The translations under genes were made by a program, and so were the position numbers. Shown here in pieces: positions 8,005 through 20,599 of a stretch of 64,000 nucleotides of DNA. Position 1 is the stretch's first letter, and each line of letters begins with the position of its first letter. Below the pieces are notes generated by a model. That model was not told where the DNA came from. It made no database searches and was given only the letters and a program-made list of their open reading frames with translations. Source of the DNA: Phlyctochytrium arcticum (lineage: Eukaryota; Chytridiomycota; Chytridiomycetes; Chytridiales; Chytridiaceae). The stretch spans positions 496,001 to 560,000 of the forward strand of contig JAHLKI010000005.1 of the NCBI GenBank assembly GCA_025602905.1, given 5' to 3'.

Positions 8005-10265
8005 ATCCACCCCACCTCTCTGTCCATCTCTCTCAACCCCCGATGATCACCACTCTCTCATCGTGATGGACTTTTTACTTACTTGATATGTATATTGCAT
8101 CGAAAACTCTCTTATCGACATATAGCTTCCCTCTCGCCTTAGCCGGGGGTCGTCTGTATTTATTTTCTTCTTATGTGTGCGAGATATATATTGTTTGTAT
8201 TTTCTTTAAAAATTAAAAATCGAAATCACCCTCTGAACTTATACGAGTATTGAATCATCTTGGCAGGCCAACATCTATAAAATCTCGAGTACACACTGTG
8301 ATGCGTCTGCGTGGAATCGCTTGCTTTCCATGTTCTCGTTGATAACTTTGAATCGCGTGATGCCATGACATGCAACGGTTCGTGGGCACTTTTCTTGAGT
8401 GTTTGCAGGCATCATCTCAGCCGCAACATTTCATGGTAAGTTTTCATTGAGTGTTTTACAGGCATCGTCTCAGCCGATGGTACTCGTATGAAACGGTGAG
8501 ACATGATCAGACATTCAGAAATCCATGCCATGGTATACTCGAGTTGAGTCGTCCTAGCCGGCAAGTTTTCTGATGCGTTTATACGGGCATCCATACGATG
8601 AACTTCCATGAAGGGAAAATCGACAAATTGCCCAAATACACCCAGGCATTTTTACCTCCGCAAAGCTACAAAGTTTCGTAAAACTGGGAAGAAAAAAAAA
8701 TTGAGACACCAAACATATTTGTTTACTCGAGTACGCCAGGATATTTTCGACAACATTCCGGAGGCATGAAAAAAACGTGAAAGCAGATGAAAATTGATGA
8801 ATAGATCCTGGAACTTGGGATGAACTTCCGGATGAACTTTGTAACCAACTCTGTTGCTACACGTGCTGGTCAAGTTACCCGCCGGACCCGCCCTCCGGCC
8901 CGCCTCGTTGCTTGAACTTCCATCGACCAAGGTTTCTCACATCCTCGAATACGCGAGATTTCCCTTATACGCGCATGAACTCGCATGAACAAGAAGTAAC
9001 TTCTGGGGATTACTTTGAACCATAAATTCTTGCACGTATGCCATCATATATTCCTTTTTTCCTAATGTTTATGTGATTCAAGATTATTTTTGATATGATT
9101 TTGGGGCCCACCATCTACTCGTACACTGTGGAATTTGGAAAACGGTTGCGTTCCATGTTCTATATTTCATGATGGTCAGTTGACTGATTTACATTCGATC
9201 AGTTCACAGATAAAAACGGACACATCTGTGTGATGAGCGGAACTGCTTTCCATGTACCTTTTCACGAGGGTGAATGTTGACATGCATCGTTTCAGCCCGA
9301 CGGTACTTGAGTACGATTATGAGATGGTGAGACATGATCAGACATTCCTGTGGTATCGAGTACTCGAGTACGAGTATGTGTTTTGATGCCCTCGGCGTTT
9401 TACGATTATACATCTCATCGTAGTAGTAATTATGATAATTGTCGAGCTTCATTTGGGAGTTTTTTGGTATGGTATCCATTCAAAGTCCAGCAGAAAAGTT
9501 AACTTTCTGATGCGTTTTTTGGCCATCGCATAAAATATCATACGTAAACTTGGTGGACTTCCAAAGATGACACTCAACGTTTCCTTGTGTACCGTACCTC
9601 TGGTCTTTTTTTCCAAAAGTTGTTGAAAAAAACGTTGCATGTGGGAAGTTGTTGAAACAGCTCTCCTCCTTGAATTGAATACTTTGTATCCAGATTAACG
9701 ATTTTATTGCTGCACGTATTCTTGCCCCCTTGGCCCAAAAAGTTACCCGCCCTCGTTGCTGCCAACTTTCACTCACACCAACCAGATATAATTGAGCATC
9801 TACTCGATGTATGATTTGATTTACGTGCATCGACAAGAAGCTGCAAAAATCTTGCATATTCCAACGACATCAAGGAAAATTGTCCCCGTTGAATCAATTT
9901 TCAGTTCTTCGTATATATTTCCTTCCTACTCGTATGCATTCAACGTTTATAAGAGTAATGAAATGTGTTTTAACACATCATTCGAGCGGGGTAACAGGTT
10001 ACACGGGTACGAGTACCAAACCCCAGCAACGAACCCCTCCTTCTCCAGGATGTCACCGTGGTGGAAAACACCTTTTTCAGATGGGGTCAAGCAGGCCACA
10101 AATTCAGTACTTGCTCAGTGAACAAATTTAGCAGGCGTGGACGGAGAAAGGCCGTTTGGGCGGGGGGTGCCAAAGGTACTCAGTACAGTAACCCCCTGGG
10201 AAGCAAAAAAAAACGCACGTTTTGCCCAGTGAGACGGAGGGACTGTGAGAGGGAGGGGTCCCAAG
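8005..10265. repeat. Gene-free 2.3 kb with decayed direct duplication
   Basis: AT-rich DNA with no supported gene. Two related blocks, roughly 8280-8640 and 9110-9560, share pieces in the same order: GCTTTCCATGT, then a CATCGT(C/T)TCAGCC stretch, then the exact 22-mer at 8495-8516 and 9326-9347 (GGTGAGACATGATCAGACAT plus TC), then TTTCTGATGCGTTT. Later AGTTACCCGCC recurs near 8873 and 9740. Within the first block a smaller repeat (TGAGTGTTT..CAGGCATC) occurs near 8397 and 8447. ACTCGAGTA-type palindromes are frequent. It may be the remains of a duplicated mobile element; no ends are visible. Confidence 0.55.
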
Positions 10266-10273
10266 TATAAAAG
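10266..10273 (+). promoter_or_regulatory. TATA box for the ML-domain gene
   Basis: TATAAAAG 106 bases upstream of the ATG at 10372. Confidence 0.65.
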
Positions 10274-10371
10274 AGCTTGGGGATGAGACGGCTGCCGATG
10301 CCCGTTACCCCACTGAGCTACTAGCAACCTTTTCCATCAACACAAAAGCCTCATCTTCACCAACAATCATC

Positions 10372-10904
10372 ATGCTCGCCAAATCCATCGTTGCTCTCTT
10401 CCTCAGTGCTCTGGTCCCCGCGGCCTTGGCCGTCCCCGCTCCCTTTGCCCCGGATGCCCTCACCGCCTGCCCCAAAGTCAAGGGCTCCCTGATTGTCGAT
10501 TCCTTCACCATCAACCCCCCTGTGTTGGTCCCCGGCAAGGACGCCGTCTTCACGGCCTCTGGCGAAGTCACCGACGTGATTGTCAAGGGTGCCAAGGTCA
10601 AGATCTCTGCCAAGCTCGGCATTATTCCCGTCTACAACTCTGAGCTCGACATCTGCGAAGAGACTGAGAAGGTCGGCATCCCATGCCCTATTGAGGCTGG
10701 CAAGCGCGACATTGTCATCACCAAGCTCATCCCGGATATCATGCCCTCTGTAAGTTGTTTGTCTTGGAATGTATCGCATAAGCCCCACCCGCTAACATGT
10801 TTTACTGGTAACAGGGTACCTTCAACCTCAAGGTCGAGGCCACCAATGCCAACGGCAAGCCCATTGTCTGCTACACTGGCTCCATCCAGGCCAAGAAGGC
10901 TTAG
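10372..10904 (+). CDS. ML-domain (NPC2-like) secreted lipid-binding protein
   Basis: Two exons (10372-10749 and 10815-10904) give 155 residues, the usual size for NPC2 and fungal phosphatidylglycerol/phosphatidylinositol transfer proteins. The chain opens with a signal peptide (MLAKSIVALFLSALVPAALA). The ML beta-sandwich follows, with the spaced cysteines of the fold: ACPKV, ELDICEETEKVGIPCPIEAG and IVCYTG. Such proteins carry single sterols or phospholipids in a hydrophobic pocket, in the endolysosome or outside the cell. The intron (GTAAGT to AACAG, 65 bp) falls before GTFNLKV, the last strand pair. The fold call is good; the bound lipid cannot be told from sequence. Confidence 0.85.
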
Positions 10905-11715
10905 ATTTTCTCTATAGACGCTATACACGCTTTATAGATCCTCCCACTAGATCTAGATTTTCTGTATCATCATCATCATGTACAGTAGTATATCCCCTCA
11001 TATTCAAAAAAACATATACTTTTCCACCGGACAACTGGCATTCCAACGCGGATGCTGTCCATCTGTCGAATGATGGCTTTCTTTCTGTTTGTGTTAAGTC
11101 ATTCTGGCTGACTGACTGACCGACTGGTTCTTATTTTCCCACCTGTCTCTGAAACAAGGGTGCGCTAGGGTGCGTTGACAGGCCCATCTGCAACGCTGCA
11201 GGCCATCCACGATGCAAGTCGCAAGGCGACGCGATTGCTGCTGCCATTGCAATAATACCCCTATTTCAAAGCGACAGTTCTAATATAATGCCCGCCGATC
11301 TGAGTATGGTATAGGAAAGCTCAGATGCACAGACTGCTCCGGCCCGGTTCGTCGCGTACGATCGCGTCTATGAATTCATGAATCCAATGAAATGGCTTGG
11401 TTTCAGGCTTGGGCATGACGCTGTCTGTGTCTGTAGGCGGCGTCCAAAGTCGTTGGAAGCCACGGAAGTCGTTGGAAGTCGTCGTTGGAAGCCGGTCCCC
11501 GCCGCCTCGGAACGCCTGAACGCACGTTTCCCCAACAGGACTCGATGGGCGGGCAAAACCTTATTGTGCGCAGTCGCTGGTCGCGTGAAGTGGCTGTGCA
11601 CACACTCCGCGTTGCCCTGCGCAACGCTCGGATCGCCGATTTTGGGCCGCCGCCACAGACCGTTCGCCTTGCAAAGTTTCCGTCACTTTTGCTTGGACTT
11701 TCTCTGCGAGAAATC
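10905..11715. other. Intergenic region, no gene seen
   Basis: 3' end region of the ML gene and upstream region of the FAS1 gene. Overlapping open frames at 11378-11869 run through the FAS1 promoter and leader and are treated as chance. Confidence 0.5.
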
Positions 11716-11723
11716 TATAAAAG
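11716..11723 (+). promoter_or_regulatory. TATA box for the FAS1 gene, with leader intron 11813-11869
   Basis: TATAAAAG lies 168 bases before the ATG. The leader contains a good intron: donor GTAAGT at 11813 and acceptor ending at 11869, 57 bp, 14 bases before the ATG at 11884. Confidence 0.6.
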
Positions 11724-11883
11724 CAGCAGCCTCATTCCGTTCTCCCCCAAACATCTACTTACTACCGCAGCTGGACTCGGACTCACCTCAAAACTTTCTT
11801 ACTTTTTCTCTGGTAAGTCTTGCGAGATCGTACAAACAGACAGAACAACTGAATAACCACAAATCGTAGATACGATACCAAAC

Positions 11884-12987
11884 ATGATTGCTACCTCCCT
11901 GTTGACGCTCGCCTTGATGGCCAGCCCGGCCTTTGCTGCCACCATCGTCCAGACCCTCGCCCAGCGTCCAGAACTCTCGTCCGTCAACGGCCTCGCCAAG
12001 GACTTTCCCGCCTGGGCCGGCCCCGGAAACAACAAGACGTTGATTGTCCCCACCAACGACGCTCACGCAAAGGCCGTCGCTGCTGGTATCCTCCCTGCCA
12101 CCAACCCCGGTGCTTTCTTCCTCCCCGACACTCTCGTCGACCACCGTACCCGCCCCAACTACAAGATCCTCAAGAATGCCAAGGGTGACGCCATCCTCTT
12201 TGACAACTATGTCCCTGAAGGCCCCCCAGAGATCCACCTCCGCACTTCCGCCAACAATGGTCTCGCCACTGGACAGGTCCAGTGCGACGACGGTTGGTTG
12301 TACATTGCCGACATTGCCATTGAGCCCGCTCTCAAGCCCTCCCAGTCTGCCGTTCAGGGCCCTCCCCAGGCCTCTGCTTTCATTGAATTGTTCAAGGCCA
12401 CCAACCTCCTCACCACCCTAGACAGCCTGAAGGACGTTACCATCTTTGCCCCCTCCAACGCTGCCTTGGCCGCCGCCCAGGCCACCCTCGCCACCCTTGC
12501 CCCCAACCAGGTCGCTGCTGTCCTCGCTGCTCACATTGCCGTCGGTGCCAAGTTCTCTGTTGAGCTCGACCCCACCAAGCCATGGTTGTCCCTCAACCCT
12601 GACGTCCCCCTTAACCTTACTGTCGCCAACGAATCCGCCTCCATCAACGGTGTCAAGCTCGGCATGCCCGTCGACACCCCCACCTCCGCTGGTCCCATCC
12701 ACATTCTCGATGGTGTCATTGTCCCCGCTAAGCTCCCTGCCGCCAACGGATCTCCCGTCGCTCTTGGAACCGCCACTGCTGGACCCGCCGCCACGGCCAC
12801 GGCCACTGCTACCGGTACCGCTGTAGCTGGCACTCCCGTCGCCACTCGTTCTGGTGCTCCCCCCTCTGCCACCACCGCACCCCCTGCTGGTGCTGCTAGC
12901 GGCCCCAACTCGGCCGGTGTCCGCAATGTTCCCGCCGCTGCTGCCGCCCTGGCAGGCCTGGTCGGATATGTCTTGGTCTTGGCATAA
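11884..12987 (+). CDS. Fasciclin (FAS1) domain cell-surface protein, probably GPI-anchored
   Basis: Single coding exon, 367 residues. Signal peptide MIATSLLTLALMASPAFA, then two FAS1-type units. The first is divergent (TIVQTLAQRPELSSVNGLA, KTLIVPTNDAHAKA). The second is classical, with AFIELFKATNLLTTLD, the VTIFAPSNAAL motif, NQVAAVLAAHI and GPIHILDGVIVPAKL. An Ala/Thr/Pro/Gly-rich spacer follows, and the chain ends in a hydrophobic tail after small residues (SGPNSAG...ALAGLVGYVLVLA), the pattern of a GPI signal. FAS1 proteins act in cell adhesion and wall structure. Strong C-ending codon bias suggests high expression. The GPI anchor is inferred. Confidence 0.88.
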   Translation: MIATSLLTLALMASPAFAATIVQTLAQRPELSSVNGLAKDFPAWAGPGNNKTLIVPTNDAHAKAVAAGILPATNPGAFFLPDTLVDHRTRPNYKILKNAKGDAILFDNYVPEGPPEIHLRTSANNGLATGQVQCDDGWLYIADIAIEPALKPSQSAVQGPPQASAFIELFKATNLLTTLDSLKDVTIFAPSNAALAAAQATLATLAPNQVAAVLAAHIAVGAKFSVELDPTKPWLSLNPDVPLNLTVANESASINGVKLGMPVDTPTSAGPIHILDGVIVPAKLPAANGSPVALGTATAGPAATATATATGTAVAGTPVATRSGAPPSATTAPPAGAASGPNSAGVRNVPAAAAALAGLVGYVLVLA

Positions 12988-13562
12988 GAGTCTGCTTTTC
13001 TATGTGTTCCTTCCCTAGACATTCAAACCATCAACTGTACCCCACATATGTATACACACACCCACACACACAAAATGATTTTTTAATGTTCACCAAATAT
13101 TTTCTTGACTGTATCCCATTTTGCTTTTGAGTTTTGTTCCCACGAAGAGTATTCGCCGCTTGACTGCGTCCCTTTTGTTTTAAATTCGCCTTGCGCAGTC
13201 GTTGCTGTCATCGTCGCATCAGATATGGGTGGCACAGCCTTACAAGAACGACATCCGACAGTTTCCGACTTGGTGACCTTTGCTCTTGTCCAGTTGGCCT
13301 CCCAGAAGACATTCAAAGTTGGCCAGACCCTTTCTACATATAGCTGTCAGCTCCAACAACCACCTGTCTTGTTTACACTTATCTGCTAAATTCCCCCCTT
13401 GGTTCTCTATTGCCGGGTTTGGAGAATTTTCAAGAGCATCCAGTTGAGGGCAAGGGGTTGCCGATCTTGACGCGCAAGGTAAAGAGCATCACGTTGAATG
13501 CGTCGGAGAATATGTATTCATCCTCAATGTAGTAAGAGCCAACCCATTTGAGCGACTCCAGT
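12988..13562. other. Intergenic region between FAS1 and VPS10 genes
   Basis: No supported gene. A TATATATA at 13563-13570 lies only 28 bases before the first VPS10 ATG. Confidence 0.5.
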
Positions 13563-13590
13563 TATATATATTGGTTGTGCACCTGAAGGA

Positions 13591-16500
13591 ATGGCCCGGA
13601 AGTTGGGGCAGTCCGCGATGAGGACGACGGTGATTAAAAAACAGTTGGGATGGGCAGGCATACTCTGTCTTTTCATCACTTGCATTTCACTGCTGCCATC
13701 TTCAACCGCCATCCCTCAATCCGCTGGTCAAGTATCCCGCCGACATGGCACTGACAGCACAAGCGGGGTATTGTCGTCAAGAGCGGTTGCTGCCCCAGAA
13801 GTGGCGCACACGACGTTAGACGCCAGCGTTTTAAATCTCTTGTATTTCCGGAAATCTAGTGTGGTGCTGCTGTATACTACTGATGGACAAGTCCACCGCA
13901 GCGAGGATGAGGGAAAGACCTGGAAACGGATCATGGAGAAGGATGGGGTGGTGACGGGTCTGGGACTGCACGAAACGGACGATTCGATTGCGTTTGCATT
14001 CACCACGGATAAAGTCTTTATATCGCATGATCGAATGGGCACCTATCAAGAATTCCAAACGCCGTCCGATAAGAACAATCGCCCGGTTGGTTACAACGGG
14101 ATTGGACTTCCCGTCATTGACTTTCATCCCAATCCGGCCAATAAGGACTGGTACACGTTTTTGGGGGGTGCGCGGGGCTGTCCCAAGGTCGAGGAGTGCT
14201 TCACGACTGCCTACTACACAAAAGACAGCGGCAAAACCTGGACGCCCATTGATACATGGGCCAATAAATGCGTGTGGGCGCGAGACGTCAAATTCGATAG
14301 CCCCGAAATCAAAGAAGACGCCGTCTACTGTGTCTCGTACAAAAATAAGAATGATAGGACGGGACAGGAAGAGTTGAATCAGCGTGGGGGACGGGATAAC
14401 ACATTACAGTTGGTCGAGATTTCAGAGGCCGGGAAAAAGAAACGGGTTGTCCAGGATCAGGGGGTTGCTGGCTTTTATGTCGTAAATGGGGTTATGGTTG
14501 TTGCGTACCAGAGCGGGGAAGAGGTCAAATTGCGGGTTTCACTGAATGGGAATCAGGTCGTGGATGCCAAATTTCCTCCTGATTTGCAGTTGCGGCCCAA
14601 CGTAAGTTTTCACGTTTTTGATATCGCTTCTCACTGATGTTAAACGTTTGCCTTAGTCTTACAAGCTCTTACAATCCACCACAACCGGGTTATTTGTCGA
14701 AGCCGAAGCCTTTTCCTGGGACTCGGCCGATGTCGGCACCCTCTTCAAATCCAACGAAAACGGAACCTACTTTTCCCGCATCCTGGACAATGTTAACCGG
14801 CAAGAAAACGGTTTGGTCGACTATGAACGCATGCAAGGGATGGATGGCATCATATTGACAAATATTGTCGCCAATGCCGGATCGGTGCACGGGGATTTCG
14901 GAAAAGAGATTCAGACCCGGATTTCGGTGGATGATGGGAGTACATGGAGTAAGTTGAAGGGGGTTACTGTGGATGGAAAGGCTTGTGAGGGGGATAAATG
15001 TGCCTTGCATTTGTTTTCACAATACCCGGCCCGCACGACACCTAATGCTCCCGGGTTTATGCTCGCAGTGGGCAATGTGGGTGATCACCTGGTGCGAGAC
15101 TATAATGATGCGGATGTGTACATGACGCGGGATGCGGGGCAGACGTGGGTGCAGGTCAGCAAGGACGCGCATTTGTCGGCCATTGGCGACCATGGTGGGT
15201 TATTGGTCCTGGTCAACAATGAAGGCCCGACGCAAACGTTGAAATACTCGACGGATTTCGGAAAAACGTGGGCTGAATACAAATTTGCCGAATCTCTGGT
15301 TTCTGTACGGTCGATTTCGACGGAACCCATGTCGACATCCGTCAAGATGGTCATTGTCGGCAAAGACACCTCGACGCGGAAAACAGTTTTGAGCTACCTG
15401 GATTTCAGTTCATTGCTCACCAAGAAATGCGGCAATGGCGATTTTGAGACGTGGTCCATGGGAAACGGTCAGGAAGGCTGTGTCCTGGGCCAAAAACTCA
15501 CTTTTAAACGCCGCAAGGACTCGGCTGCCTGTTGGGTCGGTGAACAATTCAAAGAATTCCAACCGACCAGTGAACCCTGTGATTGTAGCAAACTGGACTT
15601 CGAATGCGACTATAACTTTTTCAGGGATCCTGATACGCGTAAATGTGTCGGTACGGATCCCAAACGTCCCGCTGTGTGTAAACCCGGCGAAACGTACCAG
15701 GGGTCGTCGGGCTACCGCAAAATCGCCGCGTCAAAATGTAAGGGCGGAGAAGATTTGGCGAAGGATGAGACAAGGACGTGTGGTTCCGGAGTGGTTCCAG
15801 TCACCATCACCCGATTTGAGTCTCCGGTGGACGACTACTTTTATTTCCCTACGGAGGGGGATGGTAAAGAGATTGTCATGATTAAACTGGCGAATGGGGC
15901 CATGTGGTGGAGCGAGCAGGGCGGAGCCGAATTGAAACGGGTATTACCGAATTTAGTGGTGGTCAATATCATGTTGGACCCGGTTCGCCCTTCTCGGGCC
16001 TTTTTTACGGGGACGGACGCCGGAGCGACTAAATTGTACGTGACGGAAGATGCGGGCCAGACTTACAAGGAACTCAAAGTTCCACCTAAAGGCGCCGACG
16101 GGACCGTCAAACCACATGGTTTGAAAGATCAAGACAAACACCTGTTGTGGGAAGCAAGGGAACCTGAATGTACTTCCAACACCCATTGTTTCAATACTGT
16201 TTGGTACAGCACGGATGGAGGGCACAACTGGGGAGATCTCGTCACCAAAGTCGATTCCTGCAATTGGGTCGCGACCGAGGCGTTTAACGTCCAACCTCCC
16301 ACCACCGTCTTCTGCACCCAATACGTGGACAAAACCACGTCGGGACCGCGCGCAGGAGCGGTCAAACAATTAGTCAAATCCACCGACCTTAAAACGTTTT
16401 CTCCCGTATTGGATAACGTGATTGGATTTGCAGTCTATGCCGGGTTCATGATTGTCCCCGTCAAACATGTGGCGGCTAACCAGCTCATTGCGCATATCAG

Positions 16501-18340
16501 CACAGATGGGTCGGAATGGGCTCAGGCAAAGTTGCCGAATGAATTTACGATCCCGGATGTGGGGTACACGGTTGTATCTAGCACGACGGGACGCTTGTTT
16601 TTGGCCGTACTGGCTACCCTTAAAGCGGGACAGGAACGGGGAAGTCTGATTGTGAGTAATTGGAATGGGACAGAGTATAGTTTGAGTGTACCGAATTTGA
16701 ACCATAACCGGCTTGGGTGAGTTGATTTGTGTGAGATTCCAATTGTGTGTTTGTTGCTGATTGAACGTGATTTAGGTTTGCGGATTTCGAGCGTGTCCAA
16801 GGGTTCAGCGAGATTGCCATTATTAACGAGATTTCGAATCCGGAGCAGGTCCAACGGGACCAAACCAAAAAACTTCGGAGTAAAATCACATACAACAACG
16901 GCGCCGAATGGTCCCTCATCTCGCCACCCCGCGAAGACTCGAGGAAAAACAAGTATTCCTGTTCGGGGGGTCTGGATAAGTGTTCGCTCAATATCCACTC
17001 GTATACATCGCGCGAGGATGTCCGGGACCAATTCTCGGCTGAGGCTGCAGTGGGCATGATGATGGCAGTTGGGAGCATCGGGGATCATTTGGACCGATAC
17101 ATTGAGTCGGATACATTTTTGACAAGGGATGCCGGGCAGTCATGGACTGAAGTTGTTAAAGACGCTCATCGATGGGAGTTTGGTAACAACGGTGGAATCC
17201 TCATCCTTGTCAATGACGAAGAACCTACTTCCAAATTCCTCTACTCTGTGGATATGGGTGCGACATTCCAATCCCACGATTTTGGAGCGGAGCTGGGTGG
17301 ACCCGTTAAAGTCTCGTACATGTTTAGTGAGCCTCGAGGTACTGGCAAGAGTTTCCTGGTGGCTGGAACGGTCATGAAGGGTGTGGCGAAAGGCGAGGAT
17401 GTTCTGGTCCGGATTGGGTTTGACGCCTATTGGGATCGAACGTGTAAACTGGAGATGGGGGCTGATCCGTTACAGAATGATTTTGAGGCGTGGTCACCTA
17501 CCGAGGGCAAATGCTTTTTCGGGGCTGAGGTATGTGGTTAATATGACATTATGGGGCCACAAAGTGGAACCTAAAACTTTTGATGGTTTTATAGATGGAG
17601 TACTACCGTCGCCGCCCAACAGCATCCTGCCTCATTCAATCCGTTCCCACCCCTAAAACCCTCAAAACCTGCCAATGCACCCGCGCCGATTTCGAATGCG
17701 CTTACAACCACGCCCGGGACGCGTCAGGCAACTGTGTCCTCTTGCCTAACCTCCAACCCGCCTCACCCGCCTGTATCGACGGTAAATTGCGTAAAGCGAC
17801 GGCGTACCATAAGATGCCGGAAACAAAATGTGTGGGCGGGGAAGAATTGCATATTGGCGAGGTTGTAGGGAATTGTGAGCAGCCACGAAAGTTGGGGGCT
17901 TTGAGTTGGATTCTGATTCTCATGGCGAGTTTTGGGACGGCTGGAGTTGTTACATGGGGATTTATACGGCATAAGGGACGGTTGTTTGGACGGATACGGT
18001 AAGCCATCTCTCTACCATTTTCTTCTCCCAAGTATCTCTAACACTTTTCATTAGTCTCCCCACCGACGACTCGGACCTCGAATCAACACGGTACCCCGAC
18101 GACCTTACGGGCCGTCTCCGCTCCATCTTCCGCTCCACGCTTATTTTCACGGCGGAAGCGGGTGAAGTGGTTGCGGACCGCTTCGCCAAATTCTGGGATT
18201 GGACGAGAGGAAAATTACGAAGACGAGAAGGATATGCTCCCGTCTTTGAGGCCGAGTATTCTGGGATCCAGGCGGGAGGACGGAGTAGTTTGGATGATAC
18301 GAGTTTATTGGATGTGGATGAAGATTATGGCGGGTTTTAA
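13591..18340 (+). CDS. VPS10: VPS10-type sorting receptor (sortilin family)
   Basis: Type I membrane receptor that carries soluble vacuolar hydrolases from the late Golgi to endosomes. Five exons (13591-14601, 14657-16716, 16776-17529, 17595-17998, 18055-18340) join in frame, 1,504 residues, close to yeast Vps10. A signal-anchor-like segment (GWAGILCLFITCISLLPSSTA) precedes two Vps10 domains, each with Asp-box repeats (SEDEGKTW, TKDSGKTW, TRDAGQTW, STDGGHNWGD) and a Cys-rich 10CC module (CDCSKLDFECDYNF; CQCTRADFECAYNH). One transmembrane helix (about residues 1378-1400, LSWILILMASFGTAGVVTWGFI) precedes a tail of about 105 residues ending YGGF. Because the TATATATA at 13563-13570 is so close, translation may start at the second ATG (13618), which still keeps the signal peptide. 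Confidence 0.92.
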
Positions 18341-19348
18341 TGCAGGGGTTGAGTTTGTATATTTTGTTTTATTGATGCATACTGTTGGACTTGTACTTTG
18401 TGCTTTCTTCCCATGTCTGGGGAGTTTCCGGATTTGTCTGTGATGTTTCCAGCGCGAAAAATGCAGGTGAAATTAGGACATGTACAATACGTTATGGCAG
18501 TGGCCGACAGAGGCAAAGCCAGCACAAACCAACAAGCCTGACCATAAAAAGCGCATTAACATCGACACGGGTGGGAAAATAATAGGTTTGCCTGTTTCAT
18601 GTACGTTTTCTTGGGAGATATTACCAAGATGAACTAGGACGGGTGGGACTAGTACACGAGAAGGACCTGCGGTGGACGAGAGGAGAAAGGTTGAAGGCAG
18701 GGGCTCGAATCGTGGACACTCACGATAGCTGGAAGTTTGCCTTTTTTTTCTGGTGAACCGACTGAATTTTAGTTTGGGACAAGTCTAGCGTACAAGTGTG
18801 AGTATGAGATGGAGAGAAATTAAAAAGTGTAGGCTCTTGTAGGAAGCAAGTCACATCTGCCCAGCTCTGAATATGCTTTTACACAATTTTTACGTGGGAA
18901 AAATGGGGACTTCAACCCGAGAAACGAAATTTCCCTAGGACCATTTTATCAAACGACATAACATATCATACATTCCCGAGGAGCTTGCTGTTGGCGGAAA
19001 TCGCTCATCAAACAGCACACGTAGACCGGACGTAGACTCCTCTATTTTCGGTCTGTTTTTTCTTTTGATATGGAATCAATAACTTTCATGATTGTTGATG
19101 TGTACGGATGTGTGTTGTTGGGTATCTAGTGTGTATATGTTTTTATCATAGTATTTTTGGGTTTGTGTGTGCAAAGCAACGCGAGACGGAGGAGACGCGA
19201 GAAGGACTTTGTCAGCACTCAGCAAATCCTACGGCTGCGCCATGTAGCGTTGCGATGACAATGCGGGAAAGCAGCACAACGCCCCCTTGTGGCTTAGCAG
19301 GCCCCCTCGCGCTAAAGCGCAGTCGCCGGAACGCGCTGGCCGGGCGAG
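18341..19348. other. Intergenic region between VPS10 and BET-GATA genes
   Basis: No gene supported on either strand; ORFs lack splice partners and protein-like composition. Confidence 0.5.
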
Positions 19349-20599
19349 TATAAAAGCAAGGGCTGGCCGGAAATGCCCCCGCCGCCGCAGTCCGCGCTTT
19401 CCCGTCGCCCCCAATCCCTGACTGTGCCTACACCCCCCTGGCTGTGCCACAACGCGACCCCGTTTCAAATTCCGACCAATCCCAGATTGACGCGTCGCGA
19501 CCCCTCTTTTTTTTGTTTTTTTTCTCCATCGACTTTGGACCCTGCTGCGCAGTCGTCTCTTGACTACCTGCGACTGCGAACGAAATCCTATTTGCAAAAG
19601 GTAACTATGCGTTCCGTCGTAGGCTCGTAGCCTCGTAGCGTAGAAGGAAGGTTGGGGGGAAGGTCGCGGAAGGAAAAAGAAGCAGGAAGAAGGATGGGGA
19701 AGCAAGAGCAAGGAGACGACGGAGCCATGGCAACCCGCGCACAGATGCGATGATGACTCCGTGTTTTTTTTTGCACGCGGCCGGACACGCCAGCCATGAC
19801 GCCACCTCGTTCGGACACGACCGGACAACGCGCGCAGCCGCCGCCCGCGCGCAACAATATAGCCAGGCCGTCGCGCAGCCCCCCCGCTGGAATTTCGCAT
19901 CTCGTTTTTGCGCAGTCGCCCAACCCTACTTTCCCACGACGACGACGACGACATTGCCACCATCGTCTTCGCCATTAGCGTCAGGCATTGCAACCTACTC
20001 CCGTGCAAAGCCTCAAGAGACAAAGGTCAACAGAGTCGCTGCCGTTGTTGCGAGCTTCTTTTCTGTTGAAGTCGACATTGGCCCCCTGTGGTGAGCATCT
20101 CCGTCTGGACGAGGACCCATTGCCGAGACCTTTCCCCTGCGACTCCTGCTCTTGCTGCCTGCCGTTGGTTTCCCGGAAAGAAAGGCCTCGTTGGACTGGC
20201 GGGGGAAGTTACTCAGAGAGTAAAGAGTCGTCGCGGATAGTGCCGGTAGTTGTATAGTGGCGAGGGGTGTTGGAGAAGTGTGGGATCACACAATGTGTGG
20301 AATGAACATCCTCTCTGACACTGTTTTTCCTTTCTTTTTTCATCATAGTCAACATCTTTGTCAAAAAAATCACCCCTACACAATAGTCTTTTGAACCCTC
20401 TGGTCGATTTGAGCTGACAATTCTCCCCCATCAAGCATTTGGTCCTAACGAATCATCAGGTTGGTATTCTCTTGCATTGTCGTGCATTTGTGTGTGGCAA
20501 AAAGTGCTTGAGGTGCCGGTTGTGTGGTTCAATCCAGCCTTTATTGTATTATCAGAGATTCATGTTCTAAACAATCTTGTTTTTCTGTATACAAAAGAG
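19349..20599 (+). promoter_or_regulatory. TATA box and long leader of the bromodomain-GATA gene
   Basis: TATAAAAG at 19349-19356 lies in a GC-rich stretch about 1.25 kb before the probable ATG at 20600. A donor-like GTAACT at 19601 and an acceptor-like pyrimidine tract ending ATCATAG at 20349 would remove about 750 bases as a leader intron. No coding gene is supported between them. The link of this promoter to the downstream gene is inferred. Confidence 0.4.

Noticed and set aside
18690..18740. tRNA-like GCTCGAATCGTGG
   Set aside because: No acceptor or anticodon stem can be paired around it.
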